Positions 1-9,439 of a stretch of 64,000 bases of DNA are shown piece after piece. Source of the stretch: Terriglobia bacterium (GTDB lineage Bacteria; Acidobacteriota; Terriglobia; Acidiferrales; UBA7541); assembly GCA_020073605.1 (NCBI GenBank), contig JAIQEW010000009.1:54195-118194 (forward strand), read 5' to 3'. How positions within the stretch are numbered: the first letter of the stretch is position 1; each line of letters opens with the position of its first letter. The notes beneath the pieces are model-generated. The model did not search any database, was not told the DNA's origin, and was given only the letters and a program-made list of their open reading frames with translations. Both the position numbers and the translations under genes were made by a program.

Positions 1-44
1 TCTGTCTTCCGATTTCCCGTTTCTATTTTCCGTTTTCCGGGTGC

Positions 45-1142
45 ATGACCATGGCTAATTTGACGCTTTTTGAAAAACTCAACCAGATCGAATCGCGCTA
101 CGACGAGATGACGCGCGAGCTTTCCTCGCCCGAAGTCCACTCCGACTCGGCGCGTTACCAGAAGCTCGCCCGGACGCACTCCGATCTCGGCGAGATCGTC
201 GCCAAGTATCGCGAATGGAAGGATATTGAGAAGGGTTTGCAGGGCGCGAAGCAGTTGCTCGCCGAATCCGACGACGCCGAGATGAAGCAAATGGCGCACG
301 AGGAGGAACGCGCTCTCGAAGCTCGCCGTGAAATCGTCGAGCGCGAGGTAAAATCCCTGCTGATCCCGAAAGACCCGAACGACGAGAAAAACGTCATCCT
401 CGAAATCCGCGCCGGCACGGGCGGCGATGAGGCGTCGCTCTTCGCCGGCGAGCTTTTCCGCATGTACTCGCGCTATGCGGAATCGCAGGGCTGGCGCGTC
501 GAGGTACTCGAAAGCTCTGCTTCTCCCGTGGGCGGCATGAAGGAAATTGTCGCCGCCATTCAGGGAAGGAAGGTCTATTCGAAGCTGAAATATGAAAGCG
601 GCGTGCATCGCGTCCAACGCGTCCCCTCGACCGAGCAGCAGGGCCGCATCCACACGTCCGCGGCAACTGTTGCGGTGCTACCCGAAGCGGACGACATCGA
701 CATCAAGATCGAGCCGAAGGATCTGCGCATCGACACGTTCTGCTCCTCCGGTCCGGGCGGGCAGTCCGTGAACACCACCTACTCCGCCGTGCGCATCACC
801 CACATTCCCAGCGGCCTCGTTGTCTCGCAGCAGGACGAGAAATCGCAGATCAAGAATCGCGCCAAGGCCATGCGCGTCCTCCGCACCCGCCTCTACGAAA
901 TGGAGCAGGAAAAGCAGCATCAACTGCTCGCCGCCGAGCGTCGCGGGCAGATCAAGACCGGCGACCGCAGCGAAAAAATCCGCACGTACAATTTCCCGCA
1001 GAACCGCGTCACCGACCATCGCATCAATTTCACCCTGCATCAGCTCACGGAAGCGATGGACGGCAAACTCGCACCGCTTGTCGATGCGCTGGTCACGCAT
1101 TTCGAATCCGAGCGCCTGAAGCAGGAGCTCGTGGAAGCATGA
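45..1142 (+). CDS. prfA: Peptide chain release factor 1
   Basis: Cytoplasmic class I release factor that recognises UAA and UAG in the ribosomal A site and triggers hydrolysis of peptidyl-tRNA. The 365-residue product has normal length and order: N-terminal helical domain, the PxT-type codon-recognition tripeptide as PST at about residues 194-196 (in [14 protein letters not shown], the RF1 rather than RF2 form), and the catalytic GGQ loop at 238-240 in [13 protein letters not shown] second ATG two codons downstream (MANLTLF) is an equally good start. The stop overlaps the start of prmC (ATGA), whose product methylates this GGQ glutamine, so the two are very likely co-translated. The 44 bases before the gene are pyrimidine-rich (repeated TTTCCGTTTTC-like runs) with no clear Shine-Dalgarno site. 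Confidence 0.97.
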   Translation: MTMANLTLFEKLNQIESRYDEMTRELSSPEVHSDSARYQKLARTHSDLGEIVAKYREWKDIEKGLQGAKQLLAESDDAEMKQMAHEEERALEARREIVEREVKSLLIPKDPNDEKNVILEIRAGTGGDEASLFAGELFRMYSRYAESQGWRVEVLESSASPVGGMKEIVAAIQGRKVYSKLKYESGVHRVQRVPSTEQQGRIHTSAATVAVLPEADDIDIKIEPKDLRIDTFCSSGPGGQSVNTTYSAVRITHIPSGLVVSQQDEKSQIKNRAKAMRVLRTRLYEMEQEKQHQLLAAERRGQIKTGDRSEKIRTYNFPQNRVTDHRINFTLHQLTEAMDGKLAPLVDALVTHFESERLKQELVEA

Positions 1143-2095
1143 GAAGCGCGGCCGGAACTCGATCGGCAGATCCGATGGCGCTGGACGTTCGCGGGGCGCT
1201 GAGGGAAGGCATGGCGCGCCTGCGCGCGGCGCAGGTCCCTTCGTCCACCCTCGCCGCGGAACTGCTGCTGATGCACGCCATCGGCCGCGATCGCACGTGG
1301 CTCTATACGAATTCAGAGGCCATGCTCGATCTTGCCGCGTCAGAGAAGTATTTCGCGCTCGTCGCTCGGCGCGCCGCCGGCGAGCCCACGCAATACCTCA
1401 CAGGCAAGCAGGAATTCTGGGGGTTGGAATTCGAAGTCACTCCTGCCGTCCTCATCCCACGCCCTGAGACCGAGCACATCATCGAAGTCGCGCTCGAGCG
1501 GCTCGGTCCACGCGGAATCAAGATCGACATGGTGACCGGCGCGCCCAGTCCGCGCCTCCGCATCGCCGATGTCGGCACGGGCTCGGGCTGTCTCGCCGTC
1601 GCTCTCGCGCACGAATTGCCGCACGCCGAAATCTTTGCGACGGACATTTCCGCAGCCGCCCTCGAAGTCGCCCGCCGCAACGCTGCGCGACGCGGTGTCT
1701 CCGACCGCATCCATTTCATAGAGACCAATCTTCTTGAGGCCGTTATTCACGAGTCACAAGTCACGGGTCACGAGCCACGCCTCTTTGACCTGATTGTCAG
1801 CAATCCGCCTTACGTCGCGCGCAACGAGGCCGCCACGCTCCCCCGCGAAGTCCGCGACCACGAGCCCCACGCGGCCCTTTTCGGCGGCCCCACGGGCGTC
1901 GAGATCTACTCGCGCCTCATCGAACAGGCCGGCTCGCTCTTGCGCGAAGGCGGCGTCCTGGTGCTCGAACTCGGCCACAATGCAGCGGACGAAGTTCGCA
2001 GAATGTTCCACGTGCAACCAGGATGGGTTAACGTGAGCATTACCAACGATCTTGCGGGCATTCCCCGCGTACTCGCCGCCGAACACAGAGTGTGA
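1139..2095 (+). CDS. prmC: Release factor glutamine methyltransferase (HemK/PrmC)
   Basis: SAM-dependent N5-glutamine methyltransferase acting on the GGQ motif of release factors. The SAM-binding motif I appears as [15 protein letters not shown] near residue 143, and the family signature NPPY at about 222-225 in [13 protein letters not shown]. The N-terminal helical substrate domain precedes the [16 protein letters not shown] linker region (here [12 protein letters not shown]). The start ATG at 1139 overlaps the prfA stop; an alternative ATG at 1172 (MALDVRG) would drop 11 residues. An odd in-frame insert at about residues 203-214, just before motif IV, is encoded by a short direct-repeat tract (1747-1778). 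The same tract type occurs in non-coding DNA upstream of the 16S gene. Confidence 0.95.
   Translation: MRSAAGTRSADPMALDVRGALREGMARLRAAQVPSSTLAAELLLMHAIGRDRTWLYTNSEAMLDLAASEKYFALVARRAAGEPTQYLTGKQEFWGLEFEVTPAVLIPRPETEHIIEVALERLGPRGIKIDMVTGAPSPRLRIADVGTGSGCLAVALAHELPHAEIFATDISAAALEVARRNAARRGVSDRIHFIETNLLEAVIHESQVTGHEPRLFDLIVSNPPYVARNEAATLPREVRDHEPHAALFGGPTGVEIYSRLIEQAGSLLREGGVLVLELGHNAADEVRRMFHVQPGWVNVSITNDLAGIPRVLAAEHRV
1747..1778. repeat. Short TCACGAG/TCACAAG tandem tract inside prmC
   Basis: Four near-copies of an 8-base unit (TCACGAG, TCACAAG, TCACGGG, TCACGAG) lie in frame within prmC and encode the residues [13 protein letters not shown] related degenerate tract occurs in the opposite sense at 34956-34984. 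It looks like a dispersed simple repeat tolerated in a loop between the methyltransferase core strands. Confidence 0.5.
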
Positions 2096-2099
2096 TGCC

Positions 2100-3335
2100 G
2101 TGCCCAAGCTGGCCCATTTCCGCGCGAAGCATGGCGCACCATCGGCCAGCCCAATCGATTCGACTGCAGCGATTCTGCACATCGACATGGACGCATTTTT
2201 CGTGTCGGTCGAGCTGCTCGCGCGTCCCGAGCTGAAAGGCCTGCCTGTCGTCGTCGGAGGCCAGCGCGACCAGCGCGGCGTGGTTACCTCCGCGAGCTAT
2301 GAAGCGCGCCGCTTCGGCGTGCAATCCGCGATGCCGCTCCGCACCGCCGCGAAGCTCTGCCCCCAGGCAGTCTTCCTCGACGGCCATCACGAACTGTATG
2401 GCCAGTGGAGCGACCGGGTCGCCGCGATCCTGGCGAAATATTCCCCAGTCGTCGAAATGGCTTCGATCGACGAGGCGTATCTCGATCTTGCGGGCACGGA
2501 ACGGCTCCACGGTCCTCCGCTTTCCGCAGCGAACAAGCTATTGCGCGAAATCACTTCCGCGACGGGCCTGCCCTGTTCGGGCGGCCTCGGCTCGACGCGC
2601 CTTGTGGCAAAAGTGGCGAGCGAGCAGGCCAAGCCGCGCGGCCTCGTCTGGGTTCCATCGGGCAGCGAAGCCGCTTTTCTGGCACCTCTCGCTGCAAGGA
2701 GAATTCCCGGGATTGGCAAGGTCACTGAGGCTGCGTTGAAGAATCTCGGCATCGAGACCATCGCGCAGCTGCAACTCCTGCCGCTCGAGCGATTGGAGGA
2801 AACCTTCGGCCGGTGGGGAACGGCGCTCTATCGCAAGGCGCGCGGCATCGATTCCTATGAATTCTTCGTTGATGCCGAAGCGAAGTCGCTCTCGCACAAT
2901 CAGACGTTCGGCCACGACACGAACGACCGCGAGCAGTTGCAATCCACACTCAGCCATCTGTGCCAGAAAGCGTCCAAGCGCCTGCGCGACGCTGGGCTGC
3001 ATGCCCGCACCGTGACTCTGACGCTCCGTTTCGCCGATTTCACGACGATCACGCGTAGCCAAACCCTTGCGGAACCCTCGGACCTCGACGCTGTGTTCCT
3101 GAAACCAATTCGCGAGCTCTTCTCGCGCTCCTGGAACGGCTCGGCCATGTTGCGGCTCGTGGGTGTCGCTCTTTCTTCGTTTTCCGCCGGATCGGGGCAA
3201 CTCGATCTCCTTGATCCCGGCCGGCGGGAAAAGCTCGAGCGCCTCGCGCGCACCACGGATCGTCTCCGCGATCGCTTCGGTTTTTCGAAGCTCCAGCTTG
3301 GCGGCTCTCTCACCCGCAGGGACACCCGCGATTGA
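2100..3335 (+). CDS. dinB: DNA polymerase IV (Y-family)
   Basis: Translesion DNA polymerase. The palm carries HIDMDAFFVSVELL (first catalytic Asp) and SIDEAYLDL (second catalytic Asp-Glu pair). A helix-hairpin-helix thumb region (RRIPGIGKVTEAALKNLGI) and a C-terminal little-finger domain follow. I place the start at the GTG at 2100 (VPKLAHF), five bases after the prmC stop. The frame stays open from an ATG at 2052, but that would overlap prmC by 44 bases and add 16 residues unlike the family. It probably belongs to the prfA-prmC transcript. Unlike many genomes no lexA or imuB-type gene sits beside it. Confidence 0.93.
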   Translation: MPKLAHFRAKHGAPSASPIDSTAAILHIDMDAFFVSVELLARPELKGLPVVVGGQRDQRGVVTSASYEARRFGVQSAMPLRTAAKLCPQAVFLDGHHELYGQWSDRVAAILAKYSPVVEMASIDEAYLDLAGTERLHGPPLSAANKLLREITSATGLPCSGGLGSTRLVAKVASEQAKPRGLVWVPSGSEAAFLAPLAARRIPGIGKVTEAALKNLGIETIAQLQLLPLERLEETFGRWGTALYRKARGIDSYEFFVDAEAKSLSHNQTFGHDTNDREQLQSTLSHLCQKASKRLRDAGLHARTVTLTLRFADFTTITRSQTLAEPSDLDAVFLKPIRELFSRSWNGSAMLRLVGVALSSFSAGSGQLDLLDPGRREKLERLARTTDRLRDRFGFSKLQLGGSLTRRDTRD

Positions 3336-3359
3336 GTCCCGACGAGTCCCCGCCTGCCA

Positions 3360-3365
3360 TATAAT
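3360..3365 (+). promoter_or_regulatory. -10-like TATAAT placed 9 nt before a start codon
   Basis: A perfect TATAAT ends nine bases before the ATG at 3375 and no Shine-Dalgarno sequence lies between. If used, transcription would begin almost at the ATG, giving a leaderless mRNA. No convincing -35 is visible. Confidence 0.4.
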
Positions 3366-3374
3366 CGCGCTGCC

Positions 3375-4547
3375 ATGCCGCCTGCTCCGAAACGTCCGCC
3401 CAAAGACCCTCGAGGATTCGTGCGCGCGATACGGACGTTTTGGGCCCGCGTGACCGAAGGCCTCGAAATGCAACAGCTCTGGGGCCAGTTCCTTTCCGAG
3501 GCCAAGTCCAGCTACCACTTCTACTCGAAAGACGTCGACTGGGACGAGATCGGCCGCAAATCACGCGGACCCGGAAGGATTTGGATGTCCGCGTGGGCGC
3601 TCTTTCAGGCGATGCTGATGAAGCTCTCGCCCGCGCGGCGTGTGCTGCTTCTTCTCGCGATCTTTCTGCTCGTCGTGCAGCCCGACATCCACTGGGGCAC
3701 CAAAGCAGAATTCGCGTTTCGATTCGGCGGCATCGGCGTGGTGATTCTGTTTGTTCTGCTTGCGGTCGAGCTGGCCGATCGCGTGACAATGAAGCGCGAT
3801 CTCGAAATCGCCCGCGAAATCCAGCAATGGCTCGTTCCCGACCGACCGCCCGACGTGCCAGGGTTCGACATCGCATTCGCAACGCGCCCGCAAAACACCG
3901 TGGCGGGCGACTACTACGACGCGTTTCTACGTCCAATTTCGGATGCCGCCGGGGCTCCGCCCTTATTCATCGCGGTCGCTGATGTTGCCGGGAAGAGCGT
4001 CCCGGCAGCTCTGCTGATGGCGACTTTTCAGGCCAGTTTGCGTGCGCTCACGGCCACGCCGGCGACACTCGACGAGATCGTGACAGGCCTCGACCGCTAC
4101 TGTCGCACCAACAGTCTCGAAGGACGCAGGTTCACCACCGCCTTCCTTGCGCAAATCGATCCACAAACGCGCCAAATGCGCTACACAAATGCCGGGCATA
4201 ACTATCCAATTCTGCGCAGGGTTTCGGGTGAAATTGAAAGGCTCTCGACCGGCGGCCCGCCATTCGGTGTGCCGCTCTTCTCGGATGGCGAAGTGACCTA
4301 TGGATTGTCGAGCGTTCAGCTAGAGCCTGGCGATTTGCTCGTCATTTTCACCGACGGTGTCGTCGAGGCGGTAGACAGCCGGGGCGAGGAATTCGGTGAA
4401 TCCCGCTTGATTCCACTCATTCAGTCGGCGCGGCCCGAAAGTGCGGCCGATACGCTGGCCGGCGTGATGGCACAGGTGAATACGTTCGTAGGCCAAGTGC
4501 GACAGCACGACGACATCACCTGCTTCGTGCTTTGCGTGAAGGGCTAG
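3375..4547 (+). CDS. PP2C-type serine phosphatase (RsbU/SpoIIE family), membrane-anchored
   Basis: 390 residues. An N-terminal cytoplasmic stretch is followed by two hydrophobic segments (about residues 85-105 and 118-138), so the protein should be anchored in the inner membrane. A short coiled linker (DRVTMKRDLEIAREIQQWLVP) leads into a SpoIIE/RsbU phosphatase domain. Metal-binding landmarks seen are NTVAGDYYD, ADVAGKSVPAALLMA, YTNAGHNYP, LVIFTDGVVEA and the terminal QHDDITCFVL. Family members dephosphorylate anti-anti-sigma factors (STAS proteins) in partner-switching pathways. No STAS or RsbW gene is adjacent, so the target is unknown. The gene appears monocistronic. Confidence 0.9.
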   Translation: MPPAPKRPPKDPRGFVRAIRTFWARVTEGLEMQQLWGQFLSEAKSSYHFYSKDVDWDEIGRKSRGPGRIWMSAWALFQAMLMKLSPARRVLLLLAIFLLVVQPDIHWGTKAEFAFRFGGIGVVILFVLLAVELADRVTMKRDLEIAREIQQWLVPDRPPDVPGFDIAFATRPQNTVAGDYYDAFLRPISDAAGAPPLFIAVADVAGKSVPAALLMATFQASLRALTATPATLDEIVTGLDRYCRTNSLEGRRFTTAFLAQIDPQTRQMRYTNAGHNYPILRRVSGEIERLSTGGPPFGVPLFSDGEVTYGLSSVQLEPGDLLVIFTDGVVEAVDSRGEEFGESRLIPLIQSARPESAADTLAGVMAQVNTFVGQVRQHDDITCFVLCVKG

Positions 4548-4634
4548 CACGTTTCCAGAAGCGCTTCCGGTGGCCCGCTTCGGATTACCCGGCTCTGGCT
4601 TCCAACCTCCGCCACTTTCGCTCATAATCGCGCT

Positions 4635-5987
4635 ATGAACGCTCGTGCTCTCGCCGAACATGTCTGCCGCACCTTGCGAGGAGCGGGCAATCAGGCCTAC
4701 CTCGTCGGCGGGTGTGTGCGCGATATCCTGCTCGGGCGCGAGCCTGCCGACTACGATGTCGCCACCGACGCCACGCCGGACCGCGTCCAGGGGCTTTTTC
4801 CGCACAGTCTGGCCGTGGGCGCGCGGTTTGGAGTCATCATCGTCACGGACGAGGCGGACACGGGCGAGTCCGTGCAAGTCGAGGTCGCGACGTTTCGCTC
4901 CGACATCGGCTATTCCGACGGCCGCCACCCCGATCACGTCGTGTACGCGAAATCGGCCGCGGAAGACGTTAAGCGCCGAGACTTCACGATCAACGCCTTG
5001 TTGCTCGATCCGGAGACGAAGGAAGTTCTTGACTATGTAGGCGGGCGCGATGACCTTCGCGCCGGAATCATTCGCGCCATTGGCCGAGCGGAGGACCGGT
5101 TTCGCGAGGACAAGCTCCGCATGGTTCGCGCCGTGCGCTTCGCCGCGCGATTTCGCTACGCCATCGAATCGGCCACGTTCAGCGCGATCCCGAAACTTGC
5201 GCCGGAGATTCACCAGGTCTCGGCGGAGCGCCTTCGCGATGAGCTCACGAAGCTCCTCACGGAAGGCGCCGCGCGGCGCGGATTCGAGCTTCTCGATGAG
5301 ACGCGGCTCCTGGCCGAGTTGCTCCCGGAGATTGCGCGCATGAAGGGCGTGGAACAGCCGCCGCAATTTCATCCCGAAGGCGACGTATGGACGCACACGC
5401 TGATCATGCTGGAAAATTTGCCGGCCGGATGCGCTCCCGCGCTGGCCTGGGGCGTCCTGCTTCACGACGTTGGAAAACCTCCCACGTTCACGCCGCCCTC
5501 CGGTCCGAACGGGCGGATCCGCTTTGACGAGCACACCGAGGTCGGCACGCGCATGGCCGAGGAAATCTGCCGCCGCCTGCGCTTCTCGAACGACGAGACC
5601 GGCCAGATTGCCGCGCTCGTGGCGAACCACATGCGGTTCAAGGATGCGCCCCAGATGAAGCAGGCCACGCTCAAGCGCTTCGTCCGGCTCAACCGATTTG
5701 GCGAGCATCTCGAATTGCACCGGCTCGATTGCGTCTCAAGCCACGGCCATCTCGACAACTACGAATACGTCCGCCGGTTCCTGGCCGAGACCCCGCCGGA
5801 GCAGGTACGTCCGCCGCGTCTTTTGAACGGCGACGATCTGATCGCCCTGGGATTCGCCCCCGGACCGCCCTTCCACGCGATCCTGGAGGCCGTGGAGGAG
5901 GCCCAGCTCAATGGCAAGGTTAACACCCGCGAAGACGCGCTCCGCCTCGTACAGGACTCATACAAGCCCGCCTCGGGAAGCCGTTAA
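4635..5987 (+). CDS. CCA tRNA nucleotidyltransferase / poly(A) polymerase family protein with HD domain
   Basis: Class II nucleotidyltransferase. LVGGCVRDILLG and the metal-binding ADYDVAT pair are followed by EVATFRSD, RRDFTINALL and REDKLRMVRAVRFAARF, the conserved head and neck motifs of CCA-adding enzymes and bacterial poly(A) polymerases. From about residue 250 an HD phosphohydrolase domain is recognisable (VWTHTLIMLE, LLHDVGKP). The sequence alone does not separate CCA addition from poly(A) polymerase. Start chosen at the only well-placed ATG, which has a CATAAT box six bases upstream (4623-4628) and no Shine-Dalgarno site. Confidence 0.9.
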   Translation: MNARALAEHVCRTLRGAGNQAYLVGGCVRDILLGREPADYDVATDATPDRVQGLFPHSLAVGARFGVIIVTDEADTGESVQVEVATFRSDIGYSDGRHPDHVVYAKSAAEDVKRRDFTINALLLDPETKEVLDYVGGRDDLRAGIIRAIGRAEDRFREDKLRMVRAVRFAARFRYAIESATFSAIPKLAPEIHQVSAERLRDELTKLLTEGAARRGFELLDETRLLAELLPEIARMKGVEQPPQFHPEGDVWTHTLIMLENLPAGCAPALAWGVLLHDVGKPPTFTPPSGPNGRIRFDEHTEVGTRMAEEICRRLRFSNDETGQIAALVANHMRFKDAPQMKQATLKRFVRLNRFGEHLELHRLDCVSSHGHLDNYEYVRRFLAETPPEQVRPPRLLNGDDLIALGFAPGPPFHAILEAVEEAQLNGKVNTREDALRLVQDSYKPASGSR

Positions 5988-6141
5988 GGCCTTTTATTTC
6001 ATTTCATTAGGTATGGTTCACGCTGCGTCTTTGTGTAAGTCCAATGGAAACTTGCAATTATAGATTTAGCATGATACGCTCATATCTTCTTATAGCAGTA
6101 GGCGAACATGATGAAATCCTTTCTGCTGGCCGCGCATCTAA

Positions 6142-6180
6142 CCGTTTAGACAGCCGATAAAGCTGTCGAACGGTTTTATT
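6142..6180 (+). terminator. Imperfect inverted repeat followed by T-rich run upstream of lon
   Basis: CCGTT..GACAG and CTGTC.AACGG flank a 9-base spacer, followed by TTTTATT. This could be a weak rho-independent terminator of the preceding gene, about 155 bases after its stop, or an operator: the 5-9-5 inner arms have CIRCE-like geometry but not its sequence. Nothing else is seen in the 207-base gap between 5987 and lon. Confidence 0.4.
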
Positions 6181-6194
6181 TGCATTTGTCGCGT

Positions 6195-8639
6195 ATGTTG
6201 TCCAAGGGGGCCAAATTGGCTAAGTCCACGACCGCTGTTCCAAAAGAACTCGCTATTCTTCCCGTGCGAGACACGGTCCTGTTTCCGGGCGCGGTGATGC
6301 CGCTGCCGGTGGGCCGCGAGAGTTCGCTTGCGCTTCTCGATTCGCTGGAAGGACCTGAGAAACTCCTAGGCGTGGTCGCGCAGCTCGATCCGCGCGTTGA
6401 GGTGCCGACGGGCGCCGATCTTCACGCCATCGGTACGATTGCGAAAGTTCACAAGATGGTGCGCATGCCCAACGGGAACGTCGTTGCGTTCCTGGAGGGC
6501 CTGAGCCGCATCCGCGTGGCCGAAGTGATCATGCTGAAGCCCTTTCTTCGCGCGCGGGTGGATGCCCAGCCCGATATCGAAGACCAGCCCGATGCCGAGC
6601 TGACCGCGCTCGAACGCAACGTCCAGGAATTGTTCAAGGAAGTGGTGGCGCGTTCGCCGCAACTTTCCGATGATCTTCAAACCGAGGCCGCGAGCATCGA
6701 TTCGCCCGCCCGGCTGGCGGATTTCGTTGCATCGACGCTGCCCTCGCTCAACACGATGGTGCGCCAGGAACTACTGGAAACATTCAGCGTGCGCAAGCGC
6801 CTTGAGACCTTGATCAACGAGCTTTCCAAGGAGAAAGAGGTCCTCGAGCTGCGCAGCAAGATTCACGAACAGGTGCAGGAGCAGGTCAACCAGAGCCAGC
6901 GCGAGTTCCTGTTGCGCGAGCAGATGAAGGCCATTCAAAAGGAATTGGGCGAATCCGACGACTCGCAAACGGAGGTTGAAGAGCTCCGCAAGAAGGTTGA
7001 AGAGTCGGGGATGTCCGCCGAGGCAAAGAAGGAGTGCGAGCGCGAGCTGAAGCGCCTCTCGAAGATGACTCCGGCTTCCGCCGAGTACATGGTTTCGCGG
7101 ACGTACCTCGAATGGATGACCGCGCTTCCGTGGAACAAGACTTCCGGCACGGGCGAAGAGCAAATCGATATCGCCAAGGCGGAGGAAATCCTGAATGAGG
7201 ATCACTACGACCTCGAAAAGGTGAAACAGCGGATCCTCGACTATTTCGCGGTGAAGAAGCTCCAGCCCGGGATGAAGGGGCCCATTCTTTGCTTCGTCGG
7301 GCCTCCCGGAGTGGGCAAAACCTCACTCGGCAAGTCGATCGCACGCGCGATGGGGCGTAAGTTTGTGCGCATCTCCCTCGGGGGCATGCACGACGAAGCC
7401 GAGATTCGCGGCCACCGGCGCACGTACATCGGCGCTCTGCCCGGCCAGATCATCCAGGGAATCAAGCGCGCCGAAACGTCCGACCCCGTCCTCATGCTGG
7501 ACGAAGTGGACAAGCTCGGCCGCGATTTCCGCGGCGATCCGTCGGCGGCGCTGATGGAGGTGCTCGATCCGGAACAGAATTCCACATTCCGCGATCATTA
7601 TCTCGACGTGCCGTTCGATCTGTCGAAGGTCATCTTCGTGATGACCGCAAACTGGCTCGATCCGATTCCCGAGCCGCTGCGCGACCGCATGGAGATTCTG
7701 GAACTCCCCGGCTACACCGAGGAAGAAAAGATCCACATCGCCAAGCGCTTCCTGATCCCGCGCCAGACCAAGGAACACGGTCTTGCGCTGGGAGAGCAGA
7801 TCGAGTTCAGCGATGAATCGCTGCACGACTTGATCCACCATTACACGCGCGAGGCGGGCGTGCGAAATCTCGAACGCGAGATCGCCACGCTCGTGCGCAA
7901 GCAGGCTCGGCGCATCGCCGAAGGCAAGACGGACAAGCTGATCGTCACGCCGGAAGTGATTCGCGAGGCGCTCGGCATTCCCAAGTTCCGCCTCGAGAAG
8001 GAAGTCGAAGAGCGAGTCAAGCAGCCCGGCGTCTCGGTGGGGCTCGTCTGGACGCCTGTCGGCGGCGACATCGTCTTCATCGAAGCCAGCAAGGCCCGCG
8101 GCGGCAAGGGCTTCACCATGACCGGACATCTCGGCGAGGTGATGCAGGAATCCATGCGCGCTGCTCTGAGCTGGGTGCGATCGAATTCGGACCGCTACGG
8201 CATCGACCCGGACTTCTTCCGCAAGCTCGACTTGCACATCCACGTGCCGTCGGGCGCGATTCCGAAGGACGGGCCGTCGGCGGGCATCGCCATGGTCACG
8301 GCTCTCGTGAGCCTGCTGACCGGGCGCCCCATCCGGCCGCGCGTCGCGATGACGGGAGAAATTTCACTCTCCGGAGTCGTGCTGCCGATCGGCGGGGTCA
8401 AGGAAAAGGTGCTTGGAGCCAAGCGTGCGGGCATCCGCGAGGTCATCCTGCCGTCGGAGAACGAGGCCAACGTGCAAGAGGACTTGCAGCCCCCCATGCT
8501 CGAGGGCATCCAGATCCACTTCGTGCGTACGGTGGAAGAGGCGCTCGAGATCGCGCTGGGCAAATTCGATAAGCCGGTCCGCCCGGTAACGGGCGGACCG
8601 CGCGGTGAAGATCGCCCGGCCGCAGGCCCCGTCCACTAA
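6195..8639 (+). CDS. lon: ATP-dependent protease Lon
   Basis: Cytoplasmic AAA+ serine protease that degrades misfolded and regulatory proteins. Order: N-terminal LON substrate domain (ELAILPVRDTVLFPGAV), helical linker, AAA+ domain with Walker A GPPGVGKTSLGKS and Walker B VLMLDEVDKL, and C-terminal protease domain with catalytic Ser695 (KDGPSAGIAM) and Lys738 (GGVKEKVLGAK), numbered from 6195. The catalytic spacing of 43 residues matches E. coli Lon. The start is uncertain: a TTG at 6180 extends the frame, the ATG at 6195 is used here, and a TTG at 6216 has the best Shine-Dalgarno (AAGGGGG five bases upstream). It has its own strong terminator and no clpX/clpP neighbours. Confidence 0.96.
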   Translation: MLSKGAKLAKSTTAVPKELAILPVRDTVLFPGAVMPLPVGRESSLALLDSLEGPEKLLGVVAQLDPRVEVPTGADLHAIGTIAKVHKMVRMPNGNVVAFLEGLSRIRVAEVIMLKPFLRARVDAQPDIEDQPDAELTALERNVQELFKEVVARSPQLSDDLQTEAASIDSPARLADFVASTLPSLNTMVRQELLETFSVRKRLETLINELSKEKEVLELRSKIHEQVQEQVNQSQREFLLREQMKAIQKELGESDDSQTEVEELRKKVEESGMSAEAKKECERELKRLSKMTPASAEYMVSRTYLEWMTALPWNKTSGTGEEQIDIAKAEEILNEDHYDLEKVKQRILDYFAVKKLQPGMKGPILCFVGPPGVGKTSLGKSIARAMGRKFVRISLGGMHDEAEIRGHRRTYIGALPGQIIQGIKRAETSDPVLMLDEVDKLGRDFRGDPSAALMEVLDPEQNSTFRDHYLDVPFDLSKVIFVMTANWLDPIPEPLRDRMEILELPGYTEEEKIHIAKRFLIPRQTKEHGLALGEQIEFSDESLHDLIHHYTREAGVRNLEREIATLVRKQARRIAEGKTDKLIVTPEVIREALGIPKFRLEKEVEERVKQPGVSVGLVWTPVGGDIVFIEASKARGGKGFTMTGHLGEVMQESMRAALSWVRSNSDRYGIDPDFFRKLDLHIHVPSGAIPKDGPSAGIAMVTALVSLLTGRPIRPRVAMTGEISLSGVVLPIGGVKEKVLGAKRAGIREVILPSENEANVQEDLQPPMLEGIQIHFVRTVEEALEIALGKFDKPVRPVTGGPRGEDRPAAGPVH

Positions 8640-8661
8640 GAGCCCGAAAAACCGAAAAATG

Positions 8662-8696
8662 AAGGCCCGGACGGAAACGTCCGGGCCTTTTCTTTT
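8662..8696 (+). terminator. Rho-independent terminator of lon
   Basis: Perfect 12-bp stem (AAGGCCCGGACG / CGTCCGGGCCTT) with a GAAA tetraloop, followed by TTTTCTTTT, 23 bases after the lon stop codon. Confidence 0.93.
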
Positions 8697-8754
8697 GGGC
8701 TCACGAAAAACCTTTCCTGTTGCGGCGCGCCGCGCATTCGCGTAGACGTAGCCG

Positions 8755-9417
8755 ATGCCCTACCGCCCCCGTGAACTCGTCGTGCGCGCGCGCGAAGCCG
8801 CGGCGGTGCTGCTCGCAACGCTCGACCGCAACGAGATGGTCGCGCGCTTCCTCGACCTTTACGCGGCGGAGCATCGCCGCCCGGGCCGCGCCGATCAGCC
8901 GGCGTTCTACCGCGAACAGCTTCAGATGATCCGCCGCGAGGCGATTCTGGCATCGGTGTTGCGCATCGAAGCGGCGCTGCCGGCCCGGCTCAAGGTGAGC
9001 GTCACGGTGCGCGGCGCGAATCGGCGACAGAAGAAGAAAAAGGGGAAAAGAAGCGTCCGAACGAAGCCGAACAGGAAGAAAGCGGGCCTGGAGCTCGCGA
9101 TTCCTTTTCTCGATCTATTTCGCGAGGAATTCTTCGTCGCGCTGGGGCAAGCCCTCGACTGGACCGACGATGACGCTCAGGAATTCTGGCGCGACCTCGA
9201 ACTGTACGAGAAGCTCTCCGCTCGGGATCCCGTGCGCCGCGTCGGGCGCGCGGCCAGGGCTGCCGCTTCGGGGCCCTTCGTCGATCGCGTGGCGCTGCTG
9301 CTCGACCCCTCGCTGATGGAGCAGGCACGCCGCGAGGCCGGAAAATTTCAGCTCGAGCTCAACGCCAACGCCGACCGCGTCCTGCGAAAAGTCTTCTCCC
9401 GCCGCCGCGCGAATTGA
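8755..9417 (+). CDS. Conserved-looking hypothetical protein, basic, helical
   Basis: 220 residues, rich in Arg, Ala and Leu, predicted mostly helical. A very basic internal stretch at about 87-108 (QKKKKGKRS, KPNRKK) separates two helical halves. No signal peptide, membrane segment or motif that I recognise. Codon use matches neighbouring genes and the reading frame is open throughout, so it is likely a real gene. The basic linker could contact nucleic acid, which is speculation. Start at the ATG, without a clear ribosome site. Confidence 0.6.
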   Translation: MPYRPRELVVRAREAAAVLLATLDRNEMVARFLDLYAAEHRRPGRADQPAFYREQLQMIRREAILASVLRIEAALPARLKVSVTVRGANRRQKKKKGKRSVRTKPNRKKAGLELAIPFLDLFREEFFVALGQALDWTDDDAQEFWRDLELYEKLSARDPVRRVGRAARAAASGPFVDRVALLLDPSLMEQARREAGKFQLELNANADRVLRKVFSRRRAN

Positions 9418-9439
9418 CCTTTGCTCCGTCCCGGCGATC

